64,000 nucleotides of DNA, taken from Neospora caninum Liverpool. Taxonomy: Eukaryota; Apicomplexa; Conoidasida; Eucoccidiorida; Sarcocystidae. A program made the translations under genes and the position numbers. Position 1 is the first letter of the stretch, and the number at the start of each line of letters is the position of its first letter. The notes under the pieces are model-generated. The model was not told the origin of the DNA and ran no database searches. It worked only from the letters and a program-made list of their open reading frames with translations. The stretch lies in NCBI RefSeq assembly GCF_000208865.1, contig NC_018392.1, forward strand, positions 1,880,793 through 1,944,792, in the 5' to 3' direction. Shown piece after piece: positions 38,115 through 50,417 of this stretch.

Positions 38115-41100
38115 CTACCGGGCGCAACAGCTTCCGGCAGTCTTCCGCCCTACGAATGCGCTCTCCAGAAAGGATATTTTCGCAGGTGGGTGAGAGGCAA
38201 GTGTGGATTCCGAGGGGAAAGACGTTACTGTCGATGTTGCTGAAGCGGCAGGAACTGCATGCGTGTTTTTTTCGCTATGGGAAGTGTATTCGTAAAGGTA
38301 CGCGCAACCCGAGTATGTCGCCACGAGCACCTGGGAGGCACAAAGGAGAGATCGAAACGAGAGAAGAACCTTGAGAAACGAAAGAGCAAAAAAAGACGGA
38401 ACCTTGCTGTCTAGACACTAGGACATATGGTCACCAAAAGCAAGTCGGGAATCCATTCTTCAACCGAATCACGCCACGCGGAGAAGGCTCGAAGCCTCTT
38501 GCGCAAATCAAGATCGCAGCGCCCGCGCTGATCTACATTTCGAGAGAGACGCCCTCAGAGGACCGGGGGAAGTTTCGCTGCATACGTCTCTTCTTCCAGG
38601 CTGAGTTGAAGTTACTGTGCCCCACACGAGGTGCGTCTTCTCCAAACGTTCCAGACTTTGAAGTCCATATCTCTCTTCCTTCTCACCTGGATGCTTCTCT
38701 CTCCCGGGAGGCCCGAGGAGACACCCGCGGGGACAGAGGAGACACTTCGAGAAGGGCGAGGACACAGTTCCTGGGGAGATGTGGGGTCGGCACCGAGGAG
38801 AACGGCCACGCATTGGCGCGAGCTGAGCGTCACATGCAAACCGACACTTGAACGCTTGCATTTTTCTCCAAGTGGGATCCTCCGCTTTTACAAGCAAAAA
38901 CACCGACCAGAGATCTTCTCACGATCACAAAAAAGGGCGATGACAAACAAAGTGCGGAGTGTCCAAACTCGGAGATATACCCGTCATCGCAGAGATCAAC
39001 ATATCTGCATGGAAATACAAAAGCTAAAATGTATACACCTGTTCATCGTGGGTGAAACAGATGCGTATGTACATAGGTGCAAATTTATTCGTGTATTGAA
39101 GTGCAAGTGTCTTATTGTCTTATTTGTGGCAATATACATGTATAAATATGTGCATGTGTATACCGTCCTTCAGTGGGAGCAATACCGCCAGCGTAGTCTT
39201 GAAGAGGCTGAATGTCTGTTACAGAAGGCAGTTGCTGCTGAGTCCAAAAGAGTCCAGAATACGTGTCTGCTTATGTTCGTCGCTACATCTCTAGCTGCAA
39301 ATCTTGTCTATCCGTCGACACGCTTGACTACATATGTCTCTATCCACATATATATGTACTTGCCCATACACACACAACTGCCGGTGTACATATTTAGATA
39401 TCTATTTTGCTCTCTACCGCTCGCGCTGTCCTACATATACATACACGTATGCATATCTGTTTGGATTCCCGTCATGCACAGAATGTGTCTCCATAGAAAC
39501 AACGAAACACATGCGCTGCAAAACCGTATTGGAGGCGAGGAGACAGAAAGAGAAAGAGGAATCTTCGACGGCGGTGTGTTCCTTACAGGCGATTGTTGAA
39601 GCGAGGCAGTTCGAGGTAGAAGCAGCAGCTCTGAGCCTCCACCAGTGCCTCGCCCCCCGGAACGAAGAAGGAGAGAAGGGACGAGACAGCAGACTGCAGA
39701 GACAGGAGACACGACAAATGACTTCCTGTTTTCGCGTCAAGGTCTTGAGGTTGGAGTTCTTCGTCTTCCGTTCGTGTCGTCCCGTAAACGCTTTCTCTCA
39801 GTACCCTTCTCCCTGGCTCTCTCTGTCTCGCCCTTTGTCTTGCGTGGCGTCGCGCTCACGTCTCGCCTCGGCCTCGGCAACTTCCACGTCTCCGCTCCAC
39901 GTCTTCACCGTCTCCTTTTCTCTTTTCTCCTTTTAAACAGCCCCCGCTCAACTCCTTCCCTCTTCCTTCCCCCTTACCGTGGCGTAACTTCCGATAGCCG
40001 TCGCCAGCGAGCCTGCCTCTCGTCGACCTCTGCGTCTCTCCCCTTCGTCGCCGTGCTGCGTCGCAACCTCCACAGAAGAAGAGCAAGACGCGAAGGCCGC
40101 AGAGGAAGACGAAACTGCGTGGTGCCGTTCCCCGATGACACTCATCGCTTGTGCAGAAAGTTGGTAAGACGATGGCGTCGCGTTGCGGAAGCGCCCACCA
40201 CCTCGCGACGAGAGAGAGGGGTCAGGCTGCGTGGGACACGAAAAAACGCGACTGTCAGGTTCCGGCGTGCGTGGAGCGAAAGACGACACAGCAGCACCCT
40301 GCGGTGTATGGACACCTGAATGGCGAGAGCCAGAAGATGTGGAAGCTGAAGGCAGCTGGAAAACGTATACAAACCCGTCGCCACCTAGAAAACAGACAGA
40401 CACACAGAAAGCAACATGTACAGAAAGAGGCACAGAACGAATTGCAGATTTCTTTCCCTCATCGCTCTTCGTGGCCGTGATCTCTGGCCCTCTCCCACTC
40501 TTGACCCTCTCTCGTCATTTTGTCCCTGTCCTTCGTTCTTTGTGTCTTTCTCTCCGTGTCCTTCTGCGGCCTCTGTTCCTCCTGGCGACTCACCTGTCGC
40601 TGTGAGCATCGAGCCTGCGGCATCAAACGCAAGGTGTGGAAGTCTCGGCCCTCGCTCTCTGTCGTAAGCAACTGCAGCTGCTAAGCAGGCTTCCTGGTTG
40701 ATCAAGATCGCGACTTGTCGCCGGCATTTGCTGCATCTTCTCTCTCCGCCTGTTCGTTCTTGAGCGCCTGCTTCCGACTGACCGTCTGACAAGAGCCTTT
40801 CCTCTTGTTCCTGCTCCACGGCTTCCAGCGCAGACTGCGCAGGGTCGTTCGTTTCTTCTGGAGGCGTGTCTGCTCGGCGCTTTCTCCTCTCGCGCCCGTC
40901 TTCAACGCGCCTCCGATACACCCCTCCGTAGGCGTGAACTTCTGTCTCCTTGACTGGGACAGAGTGTCTCTGCTCTTCTGTGTGAGGATGGGCTGCCATG
41001 ACACCCCACCACTGGTCGTCTTCGCGTTTCTCGCGCTCTCTGTCGTTTCTCTTCTCTCTGCGTCGCCCTAGCACCATCCACTCGTCTGGGTCGGTGTCCC

Positions 41101-44100
41101 CTCTCCTGTGTGAGTCGCCGCGAGCACCGGCGCGAGCCAGCGCCGCTCCTCTCCCCGCGGGCTCCGCGCCTTCCCCCTTTTCTCCTCCTTTTGTGTCCTT
41201 TCCTTCTGGGGCGTCGCTGCGGCTCTCCTCGCCGTGCTCCCGGGCGAAAGCGTCTTTCTCACGAAGAACACAGGCATCATCCCAGCCCTCAGAGGCGCCG
41301 AGGATGTGTGTCTCGCGAGGACTGCTGCTGAATCTAATGTCCTTCCTCTCTACTCCCACACTTCGCGGCTCTGGCGTTGCGTCTCTTTTGTCCCCCTTTT
41401 TTCCATCTCCGTCCTCAGTTCCCTTCCTGCCTGGAAGAGGTCGCATGCAGCCAACCACGACGCGTTCAGCCACGCGCGCGTGTTCTCGCTCGGCTTGTCG
41501 ACCTTCTCGCGCGTCTTCTTGCTTCCCGTCTTCGTCGGTAGCGCCTCGTCTTTCTCGGAACGCAGAAGGGGCTGCATGCACAGCTGACCACGCGGACAGT
41601 TCCTCTGCATTAGACAGAGAAGCGGAAGACGCGCAAGAAGAGGAAGAAGCGGCAGAAGAAGAGGAACAAGCGGCAGAAGAAGAGGAAGAAGCGGCAGAAG
41701 AAGAGGAACAAGCGGCAGAAGAAGAGGAAGAAGCGGCAGAAGAAGAGGAAGAAGCGGCAGAGGAGGAAGAAGAGGAAGAAGAGAAAGAGAAAGGGGGAAG
41801 ATTGGGACAGGTTTGTCGCGCTGTCTGATTCGGAGGGTTCGGGCTGCCTGACGCATCCAAGACAAATATGGAAGGGAGGATTCCCTCGGCGAATTCTTCT
41901 GCATCTGAAATGCCTCGCGACGGTTCGACGCCTTCCAGCTCTCCGGAGCCGCTCGAAACAGCGCATGCAGCCCCGCTGTGCAGATCGAACCCGCTCGGCT
42001 CGCCTAGGATATAGAACGAGGCGAAATGGGTGCCTGCGGCTGTAGTCGCGGAAGAGCCCAGAACGTGTGCGGGCTCGTCCTCTTGTCCGTTTGCCGCATC
42101 TCCACTCGGGCGTTTCTCCTCTGCCTTTGCAGCGCTCTCAGCCGAAAGGGGGTGGCGCGAACAAGAGGCGCCGAGCGCAGAAGAAGCAGAAGCCGAAAGG
42201 AGGTCGCGAGAACAAGAGGCGCCGAGCGCAGAAGAAGCAGAAGCCGAAAGGGAAGACGGGAAGACTCCACGCCCTGTCGCGTTTCGCCGCCGTCGCCCCT
42301 TCTCGTGTCTTTTGTTCTCTTTCTTCGGCGACGGCAAAAGTGTATAAAAAGCCGCGTCTTCCGTAGGCGCATCTTCCTGCGAAGCGTCTTCTCGAGAACA
42401 CGTCCCCGCCAGAGGTTCTCTTCCTGGCGCTCTTTCCACGTTTCCCCTCGTCCCTTCCTCGCTCTCGCCGACTCGATCTCCTTCGGCAGTCCTCGCCTCG
42501 CTGTCAGCGTCTCCAACGCAACTCCAGTCAGAATGTGCGTTCCGTTCGTCTCTCCTTCCTTTTGCTTCTCGCTCCTCTCTCTCTTCGTCTCGTTCTTCCG
42601 TCGCTTCTCTTTGTTTCGCTGCGTGAGAACCGGAGAGGTCTTCCCGGTGTGCGGGCGATGCGCCTCTTGCCTGAAGTCTCAAATCTTTCGCTCGTCCGTT
42701 TTCGTCTTCCTTGTCGTTGGTCCCCTCGGCCTTCTCCGTCTGAGATTCTCCACCCGCCCCAAGCGAAGGCACCGAACCTTCGTCTGCATAGAGGAACACT
42801 TCTTCCTTCTCGCGTCCGTCGTCCTGGAAGAGACGGTTCCTTCCACCCTCCTGCTTCCCTCTCTCTTCCTCCTCTCCCTCTTCTCCTCCCTCGTCTTCCC
42901 CCTCTTCGCCTTCCTTGTACTCACTGGACGACGCCTGCAGCAGCCGCCATTCTTCCTGTGCGTTCTCTGGCTCGTCGCCTATCTGCGAGATCTCAGACAG
43001 ACTGTGTCGCCTCTCCCTCGAACGACTTTCCGTTTCTTCCGCCCAGGCGCTTTCCGTGCACTCTCTCTGCACCACTGCGCCCTCGGCCCCGCTTCGGTCC
43101 CCGTCGCCGGTGTCTCCTGTCTCCGTCTCCTCTTCGTCGCGCCTCTCGCCGGGGTCGTCTCTCCAGGCAGAGTCGCTCGCCGCGTTCGAGGCGTACGTTT
43201 CCTGGGTGAGGGGCAAAAACGGATGCGTGGAGAGAAGCGAGCACGCGAGAAGGCGCTCGCCTCGAGAGGCCGGAATGCGGCCGACGCCCCGTGGCGAGCT
43301 GCGAGGCCACGCGAGGCTGCGCTCGCCTCCAGAGCGCCGGCGGCTGCACGCAAACGCCCAGGAAGCCGAGCGAGACACCGGAAAACTCCGGCGTCTCGTG
43401 GAAGAGACGGAAAAAGAGGGAGAGGACGGAAGCGACACGGAAGAAGAGGCTGGGATAGATCGCGTTTTCTCCTCGCCTCGAGTCCCTTCCAGAGAAGCGT
43501 CGACGGCGAACCGCGAGGCAGCGAACGCGTGGGAATGCATTAGAGGCGAAGAAGGAAACACGGCTGACGCGAGTGGAGGGCCGTTGGAGGCTGAAACGGG
43601 CGCAGAGGCGGCAAGAAGCCTGTCTCGCGTATCGAGCTTTGGGGTGTATCTCCCTGTCTCGGCTCCTGCGGCCGCCGCCTCCGTCTCAAGGTCCACTGCC
43701 GCGTGCTGAAGCGCACTCGGTGGTATCAACCGAGAAGGACAGGCGGCAGAAGGACGCGAAGGCGAGGCAGCCGAGGAAACTTTGGCCGGGAGGAGAGGGA
43801 GACGCGACGCGCCCTCCGTCGCCTCGTGCAGAGGCGTCGATGGACTGTCGGTAACGGCAACAGCTCCCCGAGGCGAGGTAACGCCCTCGCGAGGAAGGTC
43901 TGGTGATTCTGGAGACTCACCGCGTTCTGACATCTTTTGTTTCGCTCCCGAACTGAGCGTCTCGACGGTTCCCAGTGGTATGTCGCCCTCTCCTGAATTC
44001 GCCTCCTCGCATGCTTGTTCAGCCGTCCCCATGGTTTGCAACTTCTCCTCTGCGCCTTGGTTCCCCCGGGCTTCTTTCGCCTTCTGTTTCTTCTTGGTGT

Positions 44101-47100
44101 TCCCCTTTCGAATTCGCTGTTGCTCAACGTGGCTGCACGCTTCCTTAGAAAGCGTTGCCGAACAAGAGGCTCCTAGCAGGCTTTCTGAGGCAGCGCCTTC
44201 TGTCTCTCTCCTCTCTTCGCTCCGCACTGTCCCTTCAACCTTTGCGTCTTCGCTCGAAATCGCATCTGCGGCCTTCCTCTGGTTTTCGTCTTTACTCTCG
44301 TCCGTCTCGGTCGTCTCTCTGTCTCTGTTTCGCTTGATGGTTACCGTGGCTGCCGCCTCCGCGAGGCGCAGAGAAGCGGCGCGGTTGTCTCTTCGTCCGT
44401 TCTTCCGCTTCGACTTCCCATACACCGGAATGCCAGTGGAAGAAGAGGAAGAAAAACGAGACGGAGAAGAGGCGGAAGACGAAAAGGAAGCGGCAGAAGA
44501 GGAAGAAGAGGAAGAAGTTGAAGACGCGGAAGAAGACGAAGACGCGGAAGAAGAGGAAGAAGAGGAAGAAGCGGGGGAAGACGAAGAAGAGGAACACGAC
44601 GAAGAATAGTGAGACGACGCGCAGGGAGGAGGATGCACGGGAGAAGAAAGCGTCGAGGAAGAAGTGTAGGAAGAGGCAGAAGAACGGGAAGTGGATGGCG
44701 GCGGAACTCCCAATGCCGGCGCGTCCTGAAAGAGCAGATCCTTGTCGCGGCCGATGGCGGTTTCCCCAGACGCTGAAGGTACAGAAGAACTTCGAGGGGA
44801 GAGGAAACGCGCACTGAGAGGCGTCGCGAAGCCTGAAGCGGGGCGACCTGCCAGAGACGGCGTAGAAGGGTGAGAACTCACCGGTGAAGGCAACGTGTCC
44901 GTTTCCACAAGCTGCGGGCCGCTGTCTCGTCCTTTTTGCGGAAACAAGGCAGACGAGCTGTACGCGTCTGGAGATCGCGGCGAAGAAGCGAAAGACGAGG
45001 GCGAAGAAGGCGAAGAGGACGAGCAGGAGACAGAAAGAGTGGAAAGTGTGTACTCGATTCGGCGGCCGGCGCGGAGTTGGCGTGGACGATGAGAAGACTC
45101 TTTGACGCTCTTCTTCAGAGGAAGCGAGATGGAGCCTTGTGGCGAGGGCCGACTCAAACGCAAAGTCGCGATCGCAGTCAAATCAGGGACGGAAAAGACC
45201 CGCGCAAGCGTCGCCTGCGTCGAAGATTTGAAGATTTCAAAAGCCGAGAGAGAAAAAAGGACAGGAGATAGAGACCATTGATGCTAGATGAAACAAGCGA
45301 GAGGTGGGCCGAAAAGGCAGGCCCAACCAAGGGACGGCCGAACGTCTAGGCATTCGGAAACGCGTGGACGAAAACGCACTCTGGAGTGAAAACGGGAGCC
45401 AGCCGCATCACAGAAAACTCAGCCTTATCCCGGTGTACGTACACTCGACCGGTCTGCTGGTACCGGTCAGATGAACCCTACGCCGACCTGAATCTTTTCA
45501 AGCGTACGTTCACCAGCCTATTTTCGCAAAGGGCCTTTCTAAACAGTCTCCAAAAGCGCGTTCTACGTTCCTGATGCTCACACACGCATGCGTATATGAG
45601 TGGCTGATCGGTTTCTGTGGGGTCGCCTAGAGCCGCTTGGGCTCTGGAAAAGGGTAAGCTGTTTCACGAAGCGAATGCGGTCTGCTTACTCTGGAGGAGA
45701 GCGTCGCCAGTCGCGACCCCGACTCGTGGAAGTTCATCGCAGTGAGGCGGTGCCTGTGAGCTGTGCGCCAGCCTAGACAGCGAAGCGAAGAGAGATCGAA
45801 AAGGAAGACAACCCCCGGAGGCGACGCCGAAAAAGACGGGAAGGTGGACGAGAGAAAAGAGGGCTCGGCCGCAGCTGACAAAGACGCCACAGACGGCAGC
45901 CGCGTCGTCGCATCGCAACGCAGTGGAGTGGAAGAGGAAGTCCCTGATGACCTGGCGGGATGTGGAAAAGAGAAAAGCGCACCGAGTGAATACAGCGGAC
46001 TCGCCACTCCCACGGAGAGACCTCTAGAGTTTTTGATTCGCATGCAGAGGCCTGAAACGCTCGAAAGAACGGGGACCGGCGGGATGCCTCCAACCTTCGG
46101 GAGGCTGACTAAAAACCGGTCGTGTGTCCATGCCGGTACATGAGTCGCTATATGCACCTGTAAATATTTGTGTATGGGCAAGAACAGCGCATGTGCAGGG
46201 ACATCATTGGCTGCAAAGGCGGGTCTCAGACTCACTGCAGCGACGCTGGAGACGCTCTTCCTGAGCATACTCACGACGCGTATGTACCCATGTTTATGAC
46301 ACGGGCAGATATATATATATATATATGGACGCCGAATCCGGGGCGAAACCTCAGTTTTGAGCCCTGGCTGAGCACTGGCAACTCCTCTGCATCTGGAAGC
46401 AATGTGTTGAGGAAAGAAGCACGTGTTTTTCTCTGCTAGGCTGTCGAACGCCTGTCCCTGTCTTACCGTCTCTTTGCACCGGGGACGGCCAAGAAGCTGT
46501 GTTGAGGAGTCCAGCAGACTGCACAGACAGCGTCTCCTTCGCGCCCCCCTTTTCCTCCGCCTGCTGCTTCGGTGGCAGCTTCAACTGCTTTCTTTCTTCT
46601 GGATTTTTCTTCGGCTTGGTCGTGGATCCCCTCTCTTGCGCGTCGACTCGACCGCTCATTTTCTCCAGGGTGTGTCCTGTCTCCTGACCGTCTGGGGCAC
46701 CCCACCACAACTGCAGGCTTCAGTCCAGGACCCCACAGTTCGCCTTCGTCGTCCTCCTCGTCTTCTTCTTCCTGTTCTTCTCTGGAGAGCTTCCCATAGT
46801 AGCCCTCAGTTGTCTCCGTCGAGGCGATCGCCTGCACCACTGTCTCCGCGAGGGCCTTAGTGGCGAGAGCGGCGGGACGGAAGAAGTCCACGGCCTTCTC
46901 TGCTGGCGACTGGTGCTGCAGGTGCGGGGCCGGGAGCGGCTCCAGAATGAAGAGCTGGTCGCGCCGAACGATGTGGAGAAGCTCTAGACTTTGTAGAGCA
47001 AAAAAGTGGATTTCTCGGTGGAGGAAGACCACCAGACGCTCTGGCGTCAAACGCAGCGCAGCAACCGCGTCTGGGAGAACCAGAGACGCCTTAACGGCCT

Positions 47101-48343
47101 CCATGCCCAAGCTGCTTTCCCCGGGCATAAGTGCACATGAGCTACAGGGAGGCGACAGCGACGAAGCTGAGGGCGGGGTGACGCGGCAGTTGAAAAGGGT
47201 CAAGAGCCGACGGCTTGAGGTCGGCGACAGTCCGCTCCCTGCACATACAAACAGGGAAACGTACTGCCCCGGCACCACTGGAGTTCGCATGGCAGTGCTG
47301 AGGGGGACACTGTGAAACGAGGAGATTCAGGGGAGGTGCTTTGAAGAGAGAAGGCTACCGGCCGGAAAATCAATTCCGATCCCGCTAGCATGCGGTGGCA
47401 ACTTGCGGCCAAGGAGACGCAAGCACGGAAGCAAGAGCGAGGATAGGTCACTGCACGGAGTATGCCTCAGAAATGTAGAGTAAACAGACGAGAACTTTGC
47501 TTTCGATGAGACACGTGTCACATCCACGCACAGGGACATTCTAACACGCCTATGCACCTGAAGTGATTGCCGTGCGTTGGCGAAGAAAGGCAGCCGAAGG
47601 AGGGAGCGGAAGAAGAGAAACGGAGCGGAGCGACGACCGGAGGAACAGAGAGAAAGGAAGACTTTTACGCGCCCGGTTGGACCCAGCAGGAAGCCCCCCC
47701 CCCCCCCCCAAATATGTGGACCAGAGTGACACTCCAAACTATTTTTTCCTGAGCAAGGCGTATCTGAAAGGTAACATGGTTTCCTTGAAAAGCGTATTCA
47801 AGGAACGGACTCTCATCAGGCATGCACTTTTAGTATTTATGTTGTGGAGATGCTTATGAAACATCAATGCCGATGAATTGTTTTAGTAACGGAACAGCCC
47901 CCCGTCCACGATAGCAGACAAAAGAAACACAAGAGTCTTTTTTGTAGTCCACTCGGTATGCACACGTGTTGAAGTGAAGGCTCACCGACTATGGCAACGA
48001 GACTCGTGCGGAGAAGCATTTCCACCAGAGTTACTGGGCCACACGCGCAGGTGTACATACACCGGAGTGGCTGGACGGTCCACACAAGGAACCCCTCCGT
48101 CGTTCCGATCAGAAGGCAACTTCCATCACAGTTTGTGCCGACGTAGGTGACCGCGCTCTTGAAGGGCGGCGAAGGAGGAGCGCTTTCATCCTCCGATGAC
48201 CATTCTGAAGATTCGCCGCTGACAGGTTCGCACCTGCTCTTTGGCAGGAATGCCGACTCGCCTCCTATCGTGCGTGAAGTCTCCGCGGCCGAGGCACCAG
48301 ACACGTGCCCAGGCCCAGATTGACCCCCCGATCCAGAGCTCAT
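38115..48343 (-). CDS. Giant PROPPIN (ATG18/WIPI-type beta-propeller), about 2300 aa
   Basis: Eight minus-strand exons: 48343-47986, 47238-46467, 45951-45690, 45214-40594, 40384-39978, 39693-39587, 38846-38687 (start uncertain) and 38330-38115; 6903 nt in phase. The propeller strands follow PROPPIN order: DGSCLLIGTTEGFLVW and EMLLRTSLVAIVG (blade 1); LRLTPERLVVFLHREIHFF and LELLHIV (blade 2); AVCWTPQHSFLAVPG (blade 3); GVVFLFDLSSLRCLG with AHRHRLTAMNFHESGSRLAT (blade 4); ATLARVFSVPDL (blade 5); LPHLAFDAAGSMLTATGG and GFVYVFQLP (blade 6); VLVATYSGCAYLYEY (blade 7). Family members are about 350-500 residues; here Ser/Glu/Arg-rich inserts enlarge it, chiefly about 1450 residues between blades 5 and 6. 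Where FRRG is expected after the FSVP strand, the sequence reads ATLRLSRP. PROPPINs bind PI3P or PI(3,5)P2 and act in autophagy, vacuole traffic and, in Toxoplasma, apicoplast ATG8 lipidation. Lipid binding by this one is doubtful. Confidence 0.85.
41628..41790. repeat. Trinucleotide-type tandem repeat coding Ser/Ala runs
   Basis: GCGGCAGAAGAAGAGGAA-like 18-36 bp units repeat for about 160 bp. Read on the minus strand they encode runs of serine broken by AA, AC or CA inside the large insertion of the PROPPIN. The repeat is in frame, so length change would not break the protein. Confidence 0.85.
42157..42255. repeat. 51-bp direct repeat inside the PROPPIN insertion
   Basis: Two adjacent copies with a 51-bp period share the core ACAAGAGGCGCCGAGCGCAG and the following AAGAAGCAGAAGCCGAAAGG. 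On the minus strand each copy encodes a 17-residue unit with LGASCSR. A third, partial copy precedes them near 42140. Confidence 0.85.
47694..47709. repeat. Poly-C tract of 16 bases
   Basis: Sixteen cytosines in a row in the intron between PROPPIN exons 1 and 2. Length is likely to vary and to be error-prone in sequencing. Confidence 0.9.
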
Positions 48344-50417
48344 TTTTGTCCAAAGGCTAGATGCGACATTGGAGAGGACGAGACGATTCCGTGAGGCATC
48401 TCGGTCGAGTCGCAAGCAGTCCGTCGAAGAACATACGCACAGGGAAAAAATAGGCGAGCACCAGCGTGGACGGACCCTAGCGATCGTGGCATGCTGAGAA
48501 CAAAAGCTCTCGAAAAGCGTGATACGGGAATCACTGGATCGGGGGTGACTCGCTTGTAGCGGGGCCGGTGAAGTTGGATGAGTGGCAAGGCGGATGATAG
48601 TCTAGAATCGTTGCACGCTGTCCACGGCGAAATCTCTAGGCAACTCATTCTCCGTAAAAAAGGGGATAAGCATGTCCCAGGAAAAACCGGATGAAAGAGT
48701 CAATGGCTAGAAAGGCCGGTGTGCTGCTGGAGCCGGCGATGGCAAGTTGTCTGTTGCCGCTTTCCCCAACAGATTTGACGGCGACAGCCGAGGAGCGACG
48801 CGACGTCATTCTCTTCGTACTATATCAGCAGAACAGTGGATAAAACCTACTATGCAAGCGAGAAGTGAAAGAGCTGAGTTACTTTCATCTCAATCATTCA
48901 TATCGCCAAAAGGGAAAAGGGTCAGCTGGGTGGTTGGCCAACTTTTTCCCATGGCCGCCGAGTGACTGTGGATTCGAGCTCTGTCCGCATGCGGAACTCA
49001 CGAATTTAAGGGAGCTTACGGTCACTCCACCGTTCCAATGTCTCCGGCATACATCGTACTCTGGGTAACTAGCCCGTTCTATAAAAGTGGGCTTGAAAGG
49101 GCAAAAACAAGGAAAACAGTTCAAAACAAAGGTCGGCTTGGACAAAAGTTGGGTGGATGCCGGTGCGCACGGCTTAACTAGGCCACTCGACGCCGCTGCT
49201 CGTCCTTCACGACGCTGCTAGTCAAACCTGGCTGACGCCACTATGAAGATTTAGACAAACCACCAACAAGCTCGGGGCCGATGCGTCAGGTTGAAACCCT
49301 CGTTAAGGGAGGCAAAGTACAATAAAGTCGATAGGTGTTTTGAGAACTGTGCTCGTCGTGGCGCACTCCGCGGCGAACCTGGCCGTCGAGGTCACGCGCA
49401 TGCGAAGGCTCGGCCCAGCCCTGCGCGGCGTCTGCAGTAAATGGTAGTGGGGTTCCGTGGAGGTTCGGAGCAGGCATGTTTTTTACTTCTTGGATTCTTG
49501 AAAGTCTTGCACTCCGGTGTGTGTGTGCCTGGAATTTCGCTACTGGGGGCGACGGGGTAGAGGCGCCACGAAGAGGCCACACGATCTGCACGACGGAACC
49601 GCGGAGCACTCCCGCTGGTTGTTGCAGGTGTGGAGTTTGCCGCCCTGCAAAAAGCCAAAGCTGGCACATTCCACTTAGTGTCTGTCAATAGAGGGACTAG
49701 CGGGAGGGCAGATTTATGTCGTGCTTGAGCTTCACTATACGGCTCACCCGCTACGCTCGCGCGGTTGCTCCGTTGGAACCGTTTCTCACTTGAGTCAAGG
49801 CAGACTGCTCAATCTCTGTTGGAATGCAGAGCAGCCACCTGAAACAGAAACAGGGCTTGCTTCTACACGAGTTCTGTGGGGGGGGCCTGAAGACTGCAGA
49901 AGTCCGGGGGTTTTGGCCCAGATGTCCTTTCACGGTGTTACGCTCTAAGCCTTCTTGTATAAGACGATCCCTGTGACTGTCTCGCAGGGGTTCCTCGGAG
50001 GTGCAAGTCTCACGTTTCTGCTCAGAGTCGGGGTAGTCGCTACGCAAGCATCGACGGCCGAAATGAATCCGCTCCACAGCAGTGAGCATACTCTTTCGTA
50101 TGTTTTTCGCCTTTTTTCACAGCTAAGCGAACATGATACGGTGCATCTCAGCTTCGCCGGTGATCGATGGGCGCCGCGACACTCTCCCGCGATAAGGGCT
50201 CAGTTACCCAGCTAAGCGAGTCTGGTTTTACCGTTTTCACCGAGGAGCGTATTCGCGCCAATGCTGTGAACCTAAGTGCATGTCAAGGTAAAGCTGCAGA
50301 AGGCGACAGAGGCGGTTCACAGACTGGAGAGCACTTGTAACCTGTCAACCCCAGCCGTGACTGCTTGTCGAGAAACTGTAGTTGACCAGGGGGTGGCACA
50401 GACTGCCGCACTTAGAA
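48344..50417. promoter_or_regulatory. Divergent promoter region between PROPPIN and longin-like gene
   Basis: The two coding starts diverge across 2.07 kb. Only short, unsupported open frames are present. The region must carry both promoters and 5' UTRs, but I cannot point to individual elements. Confidence 0.45.

Noticed and set aside
39948..39977. Stop codon at 39948 as the end of the PROPPIN gene
   Set aside because: A strong GTAAGG donor after GSYAT lies before it, and downstream exons in correct phase supply the last blade (VLVATYSGCAYLYEY) ending at 38115.
42026..43543. Plus-strand open frame of 505 codons
   Set aside because: It is antisense to the PROPPIN insertion. The low-complexity GC-rich exon leaves several other frames open; this one has no domain and no fitting splice sites.
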